DNA of 47,721 nt from DATLFP01 sp035540955 (lineage in GTDB: Bacteria; Actinomycetota; Acidimicrobiia; Acidimicrobiales; CADCSY01): contig DATLFP010000175.1 of assembly GCA_035540955.1 (NCBI GenBank), positions 1 through 47,721 of the forward strand, given 5' to 3'. The notes under the pieces were generated by a model. It saw only the letters and a list, made by a program, of their open reading frames with translations, searched no databases and was not told the origin of the DNA. This document shows positions 6,520-14,836 of the stretch, in pieces. The translations under genes and the position numbers were made by a program. How positions within the stretch are numbered: position 1 is the first letter of the stretch; every line of letters starts with the position of its first letter.

Positions 6520-9356
6520 GAGGCCACGACGCGCGGGTGGCGCAGCACGTCGGCGGGCGGGCCCGAGGTGACGACTTCGCCGAGGTCGAGCGCGAGGAGC
6601 TCGTCGGCGATCTCGGAGATCAGCCCCATGTCGTGCTCGATCACGATCATCGTGGCGCCGGTGGCATCACGGACGCGTCGCAGCATGGGCGCCATGGCCT
6701 CCGCCTCCCGCTGGGCGATGCCCGACGACGGCTCGTCGAAGAGCATGACCACCGGGTCGTGGGCCAAGAGGCAGCAGACGTCGACGATCCGGCGAGTGCC
6801 CGTCGACAGCTCCCGCACGAACTTGTTCCTGAACGCCCCGAGCCCGACCAGCTCGACCAGCTCGTCGACGCGCTTGGCGATCTTGGCTTCGGAATGTCGC
6901 GCCGCCGGCAGTCCGACGGCGGTGGCGAACGGGTCGCGGACTTCAACGGAACGTTCGAGCGCGAGTCCGATCGTCTCGGCGATGGTGAGGCCGGGAAACA
7001 GCTTGGCGTCCTGGAAGGAGCGGCCGAGGCCGGCGCGGGCGCGGGCGTCGGGCCCGAGCTCGGTGATGTCGCGCCCCCCCAACAGGAGCGAGCCGGCGTC
7101 GGGCGGTAGGTAGCCCGACAAGAGATCGAAGAGGGTCGTCTTGCCGGCGCCGTTGGGCCCGATGACGCCGAGGATCCGGCCGGAGCCGGCCGCGAAGGAG
7201 ATGTCGCTGACGGCCCGCACGCCGCCGAACGAGCGGGTGAGGCCGGTCGCCTCGAGCGCCATCTCGCTGCTGGGCGCTCGGGGGGAGGCGGCCTTGATGG
7301 AGGGCGTGGCGCCGAGGAACACCGCCCGCAGGATGTCGGGCCGTTCGAGCAGCTCGGCCGTGCGACCGTGAAACCGGACCTCGCCCTTCTCGAGGAAGTA
7401 GGCGGTCTCGGCCACCGAGAGGGCGACCGTGACGGACTGCTCGACGAGGATGATGGTCGTGCCGCGGGCGCTGATCGCCCGCACGATCTCCAGGAGTCGG
7501 TCCACGACGAGTGGCGAGAGGCCGAGGGAGAGCTCGTCGATCATGAGGAGGCGGGGCCGGGAGATGAAGGCCATCCCGAGGGTGAGCATCTGCTGCTCGC
7601 CACCCGAGAGGTTGCCGGCGACCTGTTCCCATCGCTCCCGGAGGATCGGGAAGTAGCCGAGCACCTGGTCGGTCGCCTCCGCGAGGTAGGCAGGGTCGTC
7701 CTGGTGCGTCCATCCGGCGAGGCGGAGGTTCTCCGCCACCGTGAGCGACGGAAGCACCCCACGCCCCCCGGGAACCTGCACGACGCCGCGCCCCACGATC
7801 TCGTCGGCCGGGGTGTGGGTCATGTCCTCGCCGTCGAAGACGATGGCACCCGCCGATGGTTCGACGAGGCCGGAGATGGCCCGCAGCAACGTGCTCTTGC
7901 CGGCTCCGTTCGTGCCGAGCAGGGCGATGAGCTCGCCCTCGGCCACCTCGAGGTTGATGCCGAACAGCACCTGGACCTGGTCGTAGTGCACGTCGAGGTC
8001 CTTGACGAGCAGGAGCTTCACCTCGCCGCGGCGCCGGGCGGCCCGGACCTCGGACATGGCGACGCTGGCCGACTGGACCTTGCTGATGTCGGGAGCGATG
8101 AAGGTGCCGGCGGTGCTGATGATGTACACGCCGAGCAGGATCACCGGGCAGAGCACGATGATCGCCCGCTGGAGCCCCCAGGTGTCGGCGACACCGCCGA
8201 TGATCGGACCGACGAGCAGCGTCGGGATCACGAACAGGTTCCCGATCGTGAAGCCCATCGATCGCACGCGGGGCGGGATCACCAGCGACAGCCCGGCGGC
8301 CAGGGCGGGCGCCGTCGACGCAGTGACGAGGGCGAGGATGCACCGCATCACCACCACGACCGGCAGGTTCTTGGTGAAGACGAGGAGGAAGAGCGACACC
8401 ACCTGGAGCACACCCGTCACCGCCAGGAATCGGATCAGGAGCGCGGGGTCTCGGCGGAGAAGCTTGGTGGCGATGGGGATGCCGATGAAGAGACCGACGA
8501 AGGCGAAGGGCTCGCCGACGGCCGCCAGCATCCCGCGTTGCGCGCTGTTGAGCCCGAGCTCCTCCTCGTAGAAGAGCGACAGCAACGGCGAGATGGCGTA
8601 GAGGGGGATCGACAGGACCGGGATCGAGATCCAGATGCGGCGCAGCGTGCGGACCTGCCAGAGGATCCGCCACGACTCGGCCATGGATGCCGGCGACTCC
8701 TCGGTGCCGGCGGTCTCGGTGTCCTCGGTCAGCATCGAGCGTTCGTGGTAGCCCCGGACCGGATCGTCGAGGCGGAGCGTGAGCCACACGAACACGAAGG
8801 TGGGGATCGCGAAGACGAGGAACGGCAGCTGCCAGCCGAACCACAGCGCCAGCACGCCGGCGACGAGCGGGGCGACGAAGCGACCGACGGGACTGGCGGC
8901 GTCGTAGATGCCGTACACGCCGGCCCGCCGGTCGATGGGGTAGTAGTCGGCCAGGAGGGCGCGATGGGTGGAGCCGTTGACGGCTCGGCCGAGGCTGGCC
9001 CCGCCGCGCGCGGCGCCGAAGAGCCAGATGTTCGGGGCGAGACCGGTGAAGAGCGTGCAGAGGCCCCACGCCGACGCCCCGCCGGCTGCGATCCGCGTGC
9101 GGCGCCGCCGATCGGCGAGGTGGGCGAGGGGGATCTCGAGGAACAGCACGAAGAACCCGACCACCGACGTGAGGGTGAGCACCCCCTGGATCGACAGGCC
9201 GAAGTGGTCGCGGATCTCGGGCAGGAGCACCGACGCCGCCTCGCGATCGAGCTCGTCCACCATGTTGAGCCCGAAGAGCGCGAGGAGCGGGGCCGTCGAC
9301 AGGCCGCCGGTCACCTTCGACGGCCGGAACCGGTCGTACCACCGGGGGGCCGTCAA
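6474..9356 (-). CDS. MFS transporter - LivF - LivG tripartite fusion
   Basis: One 960-residue chain has three domains. Residues 1 to about 430 form a major-facilitator carrier (about 12 hydrophobic segments, LADRRRRTR loop between TM2 and TM3). Residues 434-690 are a LivF-like ATPase (GTNGAGKST, LSGGEQQ, LLMIDELSLGLSP). Residues 699-960 are a LivG-like ATPase (GPNGAGKTT, LSTGTRRIVDV, VMLFDEPSSGI). The likely start is TTG 9356, which overlaps the permease stop as TTGA and has GGAAGG upstream; the frame stays open far upstream, but that part is antisense shadow of the permease gene. With the adjacent LivHM-type permease and binding protein it completes a branched-chain amino acid (or other acyl/amide) ABC importer. 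The role of the MFS part is unknown. Confidence 0.88.
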   Translation of the reverse strand: MTAPRWYDRFRPSKVTGGLSTAPLLALFGLNMVDELDREAASVLLPEIRDHFGLSIQGVLTLTSVVGFFVLFLEIPLAHLADRRRRTRIAAGGASAWGLCTLFTGLAPNIWLFGAARGGASLGRAVNGSTHRALLADYYPIDRRAGVYGIYDAASPVGRFVAPLVAGVLALWFGWQLPFLVFAIPTFVFVWLTLRLDDPVRGYHERSMLTEDTETAGTEESPASMAESWRILWQVRTLRRIWISIPVLSIPLYAISPLLSLFYEEELGLNSAQRGMLAAVGEPFAFVGLFIGIPIATKLLRRDPALLIRFLAVTGVLQVVSLFLLVFTKNLPVVVVMRCILALVTASTAPALAAGLSLVIPPRVRSMGFTIGNLFVIPTLLVGPIIGGVADTWGLQRAIIVLCPVILLGVYIISTAGTFIAPDISKVQSASVAMSEVRAARRRGEVKLLLVKDLDVHYDQVQVLFGINLEVAEGELIALLGTNGAGKSTLLRAISGLVEPSAGAIVFDGEDMTHTPADEIVGRGVVQVPGGRGVLPSLTVAENLRLAGWTHQDDPAYLAEATDQVLGYFPILRERWEQVAGNLSGGEQQMLTLGMAFISRPRLLMIDELSLGLSPLVVDRLLEIVRAISARGTTIILVEQSVTVALSVAETAYFLEKGEVRFHGRTAELLERPDILRAVFLGATPSIKAASPRAPSSEMALEATGLTRSFGGVRAVSDISFAAGSGRILGVIGPNGAGKTTLFDLLSGYLPPDAGSLLLGGRDITELGPDARARAGLGRSFQDAKLFPGLTIAETIGLALERSVEVRDPFATAVGLPAARHSEAKIAKRVDELVELVGLGAFRNKFVRELSTGTRRIVDVCCLLAHDPVVMLFDEPSSGIAQREAEAMAPMLRRVRDATGATMIVIEHDMGLISEIADELLALDLGEVVTSGPPADVLRHPRVVASYLGTAAASSGPAPT

Positions 9357-11488
9357 TCGACCTTGACCTTCCGGGCGGCATCCATCACGTCGGCCATCTG
9401 GCGAAGCAGGGCGAGACCGCGCTCGCGTCCGCTTCCCGAGAGCACATCGATGCTTCGGGCGTCGGCGGTGAGGCTGGGAACGAGGATCTTGCGGCGCCTG
9501 GCGACCCACCGGAGGTAGCCGTCGCGCAGCTGGTAGAGGCCGCCCCCGAGACCGCCGGGAAGGGCGATGAGCACCAGCAGCAACCCGATCCCGCCGGCGA
9601 AGAAGGCGAGCTCGGGGGCGAGGAAGTACTTCGCGCCGTACACGTACGCGGCGCCGAGGAGCGCGCCGGGCACGCTGCCGAGCCCTCCGATGACGACCAT
9701 GGCGAAGACCGCCAGGCTCTCCTCGGTGGCGTAGGCGCTGATGCCGAGCGACTGCTGGTGGTGCACGAAGACGGCGCCCGCGAACGAGGCGATGAAGCCG
9801 GACACCGCGAACGCCGTGAGCTTTGCCCTGACCGCGTTCACGCCGAAGGCCTGCGCGCCGCGCTCGTTCTCCCGGATCCCGATCATCACCCGGCCGACCC
9901 GCGAGAGCCGGAGGCGGCGTACGGCCACCACCACCAGCAGCAGGCACACGACGGTGAAGTAGAAGTACTGCGTCTCGGTCTCGATGGGGATGGCCCCCAG
10001 TACGTCCTTGCGGGGGACGCGGCCGCTGGGCAGCCACCCGAACTCGCCGCGGTTGAGGAAGTAGATCGCCGTCGCTTGCGCGAAGGCGAGCGTGGCCACG
10101 GCGAGGAAGAGACCGCGGGTCCGCAGGGCGGGAAGACCGATGACCATCGCCGCAACGCCGCCGGCGGCGCCGGCGGCGACCAGAGCGATGGTGATGTCCC
10201 AGCTCTGCACCGTCGTGACCCAGCCGCCGACGGCGGCGCCGATGCCCAGGAAGGCGACCTGGCCGAGGCTCACCTGGCCGGCCCAGCCGGTGAGGACGAC
10301 GAGGGACACGGCGACCATCCCGTAGATCACGATGACGCCGAGGAGGTTGGTGCGACTCTCGGGAACGAGAGCTGGGAGGGCGAGCACGAGGCCGAGGAGG
10401 GCGAGGCCGAGACCCCGACCCGCCCACCGCACCTCGGGCAGGTGGGCCAGCTCGTCGGGGACCGGTCGGACGTCGCTGATGGCCACCCACTGCGACTGCT
10501 CCTCGGTGCGGGCCCGCGTGCCCCGCCGCTGCGCGAGGAGGGCAGCGAGCACGATCACGAAGAGGATGGGGGCGACGAAGGTCGATCCGCCGGTGTCCCA
10601 CACGATGGCCTGCTCGATGACCCCGAGCCCGACGGCGGCGAAGAAGATGCGGCCGAGGTGCTCCATGCGCCCGATCACGCAGGCGGCGAGGGCTCGGACG
10701 AGGAGGGCGGGACCCAGCACCGAGCCGAGCGGCAGGCCGAGGGCGCCGGCGCGCAGGAAGATGGCGACGAAGGCGAGGAGGCTGGCGAGGGCCCACACGA
10801 TGGTCTGGACCCGCCGGACGGGGATCCCGAGCAGGAGGGCGCGGTCGGCGCTCTCGGCGCTGGCCCGCACCGCGATGCCGACGTTGGTGAAGCGCAGGAA
10901 GGCGGTGATGCCGGCGATGCACACGACCACCGCGATCACGGCCAACAGGTCGTTGGCCCGGAAGGTGATCGGGTCGATGTGGACGGAGAAGTCGAAGGGT
11001 GGGCGGAACGAGGGCGGCACCGCCTGGCGGGTGAAGGTGGCCGGCCACGCCCGGTTGAGGAGCGCCGGCATGGCGAGTGACAGCGCGGTGAGGCCTTGGG
11101 CGATGCCGAGCGTGGCCACGGTCAGGATCAGTCGAGGCGCCTTGGCGAATCGCCGGATGATCACCAGCTCGAGCACGGCGCCGAGCAGGAGGGCGACCAC
11201 GATGCCGAGCGGCAGCGCCGCCGCGTACGGCACGCCGAGGTAGGTCATCAGCACGACCACGAAGACCGTCGGCGCCAGCCCGAGGTCGCCCTGCGCGAAG
11301 TTCACGATCCGGTTCGACCGGTAGACGAGGGCGATCCCGAACGCGATCAGCGCTGTCAGCCCGCCGATGACCACGCCCTGCACGAGCACGCCGATGGGAG
11401 CCGGCCACAGCGCCCGCTGCACGAGGAGCACGCCGGCGGCGAGGGCGACGCCGGTCGCCGCCGTTCGACCCTGCCCCCCGAGGCCCAC
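9353..11488 (-). CDS. LivH-LivM fused branched-chain amino acid-type ABC permease
   Basis: This 711-residue protein carries two permease halves. The N-terminal half is LivH-like (VQGVVIGGLTALIAFGIALV, then RSNRIVNFAQGDLG). The second half from about residue 360 is LivM-like (GWAGQVSLGQVAFLGIGA; later GAVFVHHQQSLGISAYATEESLAVFAMVVIGG, paraphrased here as the usual H..SL...Y....S motif block). Each half would supply one transmembrane subunit of an ABC importer. GTG 11488 is chosen; a TACCGT -10 box ends six bases before it. The stop overlaps the TTG of the MFS-LivFG gene, implying coupled translation. The C-terminal extension after about residue 650 is hydrophilic and unassigned. Confidence 0.9.
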   Translation of the reverse strand: MGLGGQGRTAATGVALAAGVLLVQRALWPAPIGVLVQGVVIGGLTALIAFGIALVYRSNRIVNFAQGDLGLAPTVFVVVLMTYLGVPYAAALPLGIVVALLLGAVLELVIIRRFAKAPRLILTVATLGIAQGLTALSLAMPALLNRAWPATFTRQAVPPSFRPPFDFSVHIDPITFRANDLLAVIAVVVCIAGITAFLRFTNVGIAVRASAESADRALLLGIPVRRVQTIVWALASLLAFVAIFLRAGALGLPLGSVLGPALLVRALAACVIGRMEHLGRIFFAAVGLGVIEQAIVWDTGGSTFVAPILFVIVLAALLAQRRGTRARTEEQSQWVAISDVRPVPDELAHLPEVRWAGRGLGLALLGLVLALPALVPESRTNLLGVIVIYGMVAVSLVVLTGWAGQVSLGQVAFLGIGAAVGGWVTTVQSWDITIALVAAGAAGGVAAMVIGLPALRTRGLFLAVATLAFAQATAIYFLNRGEFGWLPSGRVPRKDVLGAIPIETETQYFYFTVVCLLLVVVAVRRLRLSRVGRVMIGIRENERGAQAFGVNAVRAKLTAFAVSGFIASFAGAVFVHHQQSLGISAYATEESLAVFAMVVIGGLGSVPGALLGAAYVYGAKYFLAPELAFFAGGIGLLLVLIALPGGLGGGLYQLRDGYLRWVARRRKILVPSLTADARSIDVLSGSGRERGLALLRQMADVMDAARKVKVD

Positions 11489-11494
11489 GAGTCG

Positions 11495-11504
11495 ACGGTA
11501 CCGT
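11495..11504. promoter_or_regulatory. Symmetric -10 element for divergent transcription
   Basis: ACGGTACCGT, centre of the perfect palindrome gacggtaccgtc (11494-11505), reads TACCGT on both strands. The minus-strand copy ends six bases before the permease GTG. The plus-strand copy would start an RNA with a leader of about 50 bases before the binding-protein gene. Confidence 0.45.
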
Positions 11505-11559
11505 CAACGCACGCAGCGGGGGTCGCGCGCTACGGGGTGTGCGCAAGAAGGGGAGTCCA

Positions 11560-13251
11560 GTGAGCGAAGAGACGAGGCGATCGGCGATCAGCCGCTACTG
11601 GCCGGTGCTGCTGGTGGTGGTGGTCGCCGCCGGTGTCCTCGCGGTCGGCGCCCAGGGCGGCGACGATGACGACACCGGCCGAAGCGGGACGACGCCCACC
11701 TCGACGGACTCGGGCTCGGGCGTGGCCGGGCCGCCGGCGCTCGCATTCTTCGAGGGCGAGGATCCCCTGAGCGCACCTGACTGCGATCCCGACACCGGGC
11801 GGCTCATGATCCCGATGGTCTACGCCCCGAACTGCGTGCCGCTTTGGGAGGAAGGACGGGACAACGGGGGCGGGACGCACGCCGGCGTGACGGCCACCGA
11901 GATCACGATCGCCATCTACCAGGCTCAGGACAACGCCGAGGCGTCGGCGGCAGTCGCCGATGCCACCGGGCAGGAGGCGCTGCCGGCGGCGGAGACCGAG
12001 GCCAACCGCCAGCAGGTCTTCGACGTGATGAACGCGCTCTGGGAGACCTACGGGCGGACGGTGACCTTCGAGATGCTCAGGGCCTCGGGGAGCGCGAGCG
12101 ACGACGCCGCCGCCAAGGCCGACGCCATCCGCGCCGCGACCGAGATCGGCGCGTTTGCGGTCATCGGGGGCCCGACCGGGACCAAGGCCTTCGCAGAGGA
12201 GCTCGCCGCCCGGCGGCTGGTGTGCATCTGCGCCGACTCCTATCCCGCCGAGCGCTACGTCGAGTGGGCGCCCTACGTGTACGGCTCTGGGATCTCCTCG
12301 ACCTGGCGCAACACGTTCATGGCCGACCTGCTCGTGTCCCTCGCCGGCCAGCCTGCCGAGCACGCCGGCGACGCCCTGGTCGGCACGGAGCGGCGCTTTG
12401 GGCTCGTCCACTACGAGACCGTCGACGAGGTGTACAAGACGGCGGCGGAGGCGCTGGTTCGGGATGCGGCCGCCGAGGGGATCGAGATCATGCGCCTGCC
12501 GTACGTCCTCGATCTGGCGACGGCGCAGGAGAACGCCCGCACGATGGTGGCCCGCATGAAGAGCGGCGGCGTCACCAGCGTGATCCTGTCGGGCGATCCG
12601 TTCATGCCCTACTTCGTGACGAACGAGGCGACGAGTCAGGACTGGTATCCCGAGTGGATCATGTCCGGGGCCGGGCTCGTGGACACCGCGGTGGCCGGGC
12701 GCAGCTACGACCAGGCCCAGTGGCGTCACGCGTTCGGGCTCTCGACGCTCCTCGCCCGCATCGACCCGGCGGCCGTCCAGGACGACGACAACTTCGTGGC
12801 CTGGCACCTCGGGCGGACGCTGACCAGCTACCCGTCGATCATCTCGGCGCCCACGCTGTTCACCGGCATCCAGCTGGCGGGCCCGCACCTCACCCCGGAG
12901 ACGTTCCGCGACGGGCTGTTCTCCTTCGAGCGGACGAGCGGCTACGTGACGAACTGGGGCGTGTCATGGGGCACCGAGCTCTGGCCCATGCCGGACTACA
13001 CCGGGGCCGACGATGTCACGCTGATCTGGTGGGACCCCGACGCCGAGGGCCCGCACGAGACCCAGGACGAAGGCCAGAGCGGCCTCGGCATGTGGCGCTA
13101 CGTCGATGGCGGCAAGCGCTACGCCCGCGGCGAGCTGGCCGGGGTCGATCCCGTGTTCTTCGACACCGCCGGGACCAGCCTGCTCCTCGCCGAACGGCCG
13201 GAGGCCGACCGCGTCCCCGACTACCCGCGGCGAGCGAGCCGCCGCGGCTGA
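11560..13251 (+). CDS. Substrate-binding protein of a Liv-type ABC importer
   Basis: This 563-residue protein has a single N-terminal hydrophobic segment (residues about 13-31) followed by an acidic and Ser/Thr-rich linker and a large periplasmic-binding-protein-like domain (EITIAIYQAQDN... AFAVIGGPTGTKAFAEEL). No lipobox cysteine is visible, so it is either membrane-anchored or cleaved by signal peptidase I. GTG 11560 is preferred to GTG 11539 because AGGGGAG lies just upstream. It is divergent from the permease/ATPase fusion genes and is probably their extracellular receptor. It is longer than classical LivK (about 370 residues) and its ligand is unknown. Confidence 0.85.
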   Translation: MSEETRRSAISRYWPVLLVVVVAAGVLAVGAQGGDDDDTGRSGTTPTSTDSGSGVAGPPALAFFEGEDPLSAPDCDPDTGRLMIPMVYAPNCVPLWEEGRDNGGGTHAGVTATEITIAIYQAQDNAEASAAVADATGQEALPAAETEANRQQVFDVMNALWETYGRTVTFEMLRASGSASDDAAAKADAIRAATEIGAFAVIGGPTGTKAFAEELAARRLVCICADSYPAERYVEWAPYVYGSGISSTWRNTFMADLLVSLAGQPAEHAGDALVGTERRFGLVHYETVDEVYKTAAEALVRDAAAEGIEIMRLPYVLDLATAQENARTMVARMKSGGVTSVILSGDPFMPYFVTNEATSQDWYPEWIMSGAGLVDTAVAGRSYDQAQWRHAFGLSTLLARIDPAAVQDDDNFVAWHLGRTLTSYPSIISAPTLFTGIQLAGPHLTPETFRDGLFSFERTSGYVTNWGVSWGTELWPMPDYTGADDVTLIWWDPDAEGPHETQDEGQSGLGMWRYVDGGKRYARGELAGVDPVFFDTAGTSLLLAERPEADRVPDYPRRASRRG

Positions 13252-13341
13252 GCGCCGCGTTCCTGATTCGCTGTCACACCCCGTGCGTATCGTCGGGGCA
13301 CTTCCCCCGAGTCGAGAGCGACCCACAGAGGGGGAAGAGAC

Positions 13342-13692
13342 ATGAACGTGGTGGTGCTGCGCGGCGCGGTCTCGCGTCCGCCCGAGATCCGCGAGCTGCG
13401 ATCGGGCCAGGAGGTCCTCAGCTACAACGTGACGGTGCCCGGCCGCGAAGGCGGTCCGGCGGAGTCGGTGCCGGTGGTGTGGTTCGACCCGCCGGCCGGC
13501 GCCGGCGACCTGGCACCGGCGAGCGAGGTGGTGGTCCTGGGTCGGGTGCGCCGCCGGTTCTTCCGGGCCAACGGGGTGACCCAGAGCCGGACCGAGGTGG
13601 TGGCCGACCGCGTGATCCCCGCCCGCCGGGCCAAGGTGGCAGCCCGGGCCGCCCGCCAGACGCTGGCTGCCGCCGAGGAGGCATTCATCTGA
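13342..13692 (+). CDS. Single-stranded DNA-binding protein-like (OB fold), short
   Basis: The 116-residue product begins MNVVVLRGAVSRPPEIRELR and continues LSYNVTVP, the pattern of the bacterial SSB OB fold (beta strands with G.V...P..R...SG). It ends in a basic Ala-rich helix (RRAKVAARAARQTLAAAEEAFI, residues about 94-116, shown only in part as RRAKVAARAARQ) and lacks the acidic DDxPF-type tail through which SSB recruits repair proteins. It is therefore probably a specialised SSB paralog rather than the replicative SSB. GGGGGAAGAG before ATG 13342 is a good ribosome-binding site. Confidence 0.75.
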   Translation: MNVVVLRGAVSRPPEIRELRSGQEVLSYNVTVPGREGGPAESVPVVWFDPPAGAGDLAPASEVVVLGRVRRRFFRANGVTQSRTEVVADRVIPARRAKVAARAARQTLAAAEEAFI

Positions 13693-13704
13693 GAAGATCA
13701 GGTG

Positions 13705-14592
13705 ATGAACACCGAGCAGCGCGACAAGATCCGCAAGGGCGACGGCTTCATCGCCGCGCTCGATCAGAGCGGGGGCAGCACGCCCAAGGCCCTCAAGCTC
13801 TACGGGCTCGAGGAGAGCGCGTGGTCGAGCGATGCCGAGATGTTCGACCTCATCCACCAGATGCGCAGCCGGATCATGACCAGCCCCAGCTTTGGGGGAG
13901 ACCGGATCGTCGGCGCCATCCTCTTCGAGGACACGATGGACCGCCAGGTCGAGGGGCGGGACACCGGCGACTACCTCTGGTCGGTGAAGAACGTGGTGCC
14001 CTTCATCAAGATCGACAAGGGCCTCGCCGACGAGGTCGACGGCGCCCAGCTCATGAAGCCGATGCCGGGCCTCGACGACCTCCTGGCGCGGGCCGCCGGG
14101 AAGGGGATGTTCGGGACCAAGGAGCGGTCGGTCATCAAGCTCGCCGACGACCGCGGGGTGCAGGGCGTCGTCGACCAGCAGTTCGAAGTCGGCCGCCAGG
14201 TGCTGGGCGCCGGCCTGGTGCCGATCCTCGAGCCCGAGGTCGACATCAAGAGCCCCGAGAAGGCGGCAGCCGAGGCCAAGCTCAAGTCGGCGCTCCTCAC
14301 CGGGCTCGACTCGGTGCCGGACGGGCAACAGGTCATGTTCAAGCTCACCCTTCCGGACCAGGACGGCTTCTACACCGAGCTCGTCGAGCACCCGAAGGTC
14401 CTCAAGGTGGTCGCCCTCTCCGGTGGCTACTCCCGGGAGGAGGCCAACGCTCGGCTGGCCCGCAACCCCGGCGTGATCGCCAGCTTCTCGCGCGCCCTCA
14501 CCGAAGGGCTCACCGCCCAGCTGAGTGAGGGCGAGTTCGACGCCGCGCTCGACGCGTCCATCAAATCCATCTACGAGGCGTCGATTTCCTAG
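13705..14592 (+). CDS. fda: Fructose-bisphosphate aldolase, class I
   Basis: The 295-residue protein matches bacterial class I aldolase (EC 4.1.2.13): IAALDQSGGSTPKAL near the N-terminus, PFIKIDKGLADE, and FKLTLP (Schiff-base lysine region) followed by VVALSGGYSREEAN. It reversibly cleaves fructose 1,6-bisphosphate to DHAP and glyceraldehyde 3-phosphate in the cytosol. ATG 13705 is chosen; GTG 13702 directly before it is an alternative. It starts 12 bases after the SSB-like gene, so the two may be co-transcribed. Confidence 0.92.
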   Translation: MNTEQRDKIRKGDGFIAALDQSGGSTPKALKLYGLEESAWSSDAEMFDLIHQMRSRIMTSPSFGGDRIVGAILFEDTMDRQVEGRDTGDYLWSVKNVVPFIKIDKGLADEVDGAQLMKPMPGLDDLLARAAGKGMFGTKERSVIKLADDRGVQGVVDQQFEVGRQVLGAGLVPILEPEVDIKSPEKAAAEAKLKSALLTGLDSVPDGQQVMFKLTLPDQDGFYTELVEHPKVLKVVALSGGYSREEANARLARNPGVIASFSRALTEGLTAQLSEGEFDAALDASIKSIYEASIS

Positions 14593-14836
14593 TCTTCGCT
14601 CTGCGCGCGTGGCTCGCTGGCGCTCGCGTGGGGCTTGCCGCTCCGACGTGCCGGACTGCCGTCCGGCCCTGCGCTGCGCGGATGACCTCGGTCGCTGCTC
14701 TGCGCCGGGGGGGCTCGCTGGCGCGCGCTGGCGTGGACAGTGGGACCTTGGTCCCGTATCGGGGGCCCATCTCGCGCATTCCGTCATGTCCGCGTTACCG
14801 TCGGGACACAAGGTCCTTCACAACGAGGTGAAACCT
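14593..14836 (+). other. Intergenic region with an imperfect direct repeat and a small hairpin
   Basis: No gene is seen here. A segment at about 14600-14633 (gctctgcgc...ggctcgctggcgc...gcgtgg) recurs imperfectly at about 14697-14733. A 7-bp hairpin, gccggac/gtccggc (14650-14667), has no T-run. The last 30 bases hold the korA ribosome-binding site GAGGTG (14825-14830). Confidence 0.5.

Noticed and set aside
6474..11546. A single open minus-strand frame of 1690 codons
   Set aside because: The part upstream of 9356 lies in the shadow of the well-supported LivHM permease and is Arg/Pro-rich nonsense. The real gene starts at TTG 9356 with stop-start overlap.
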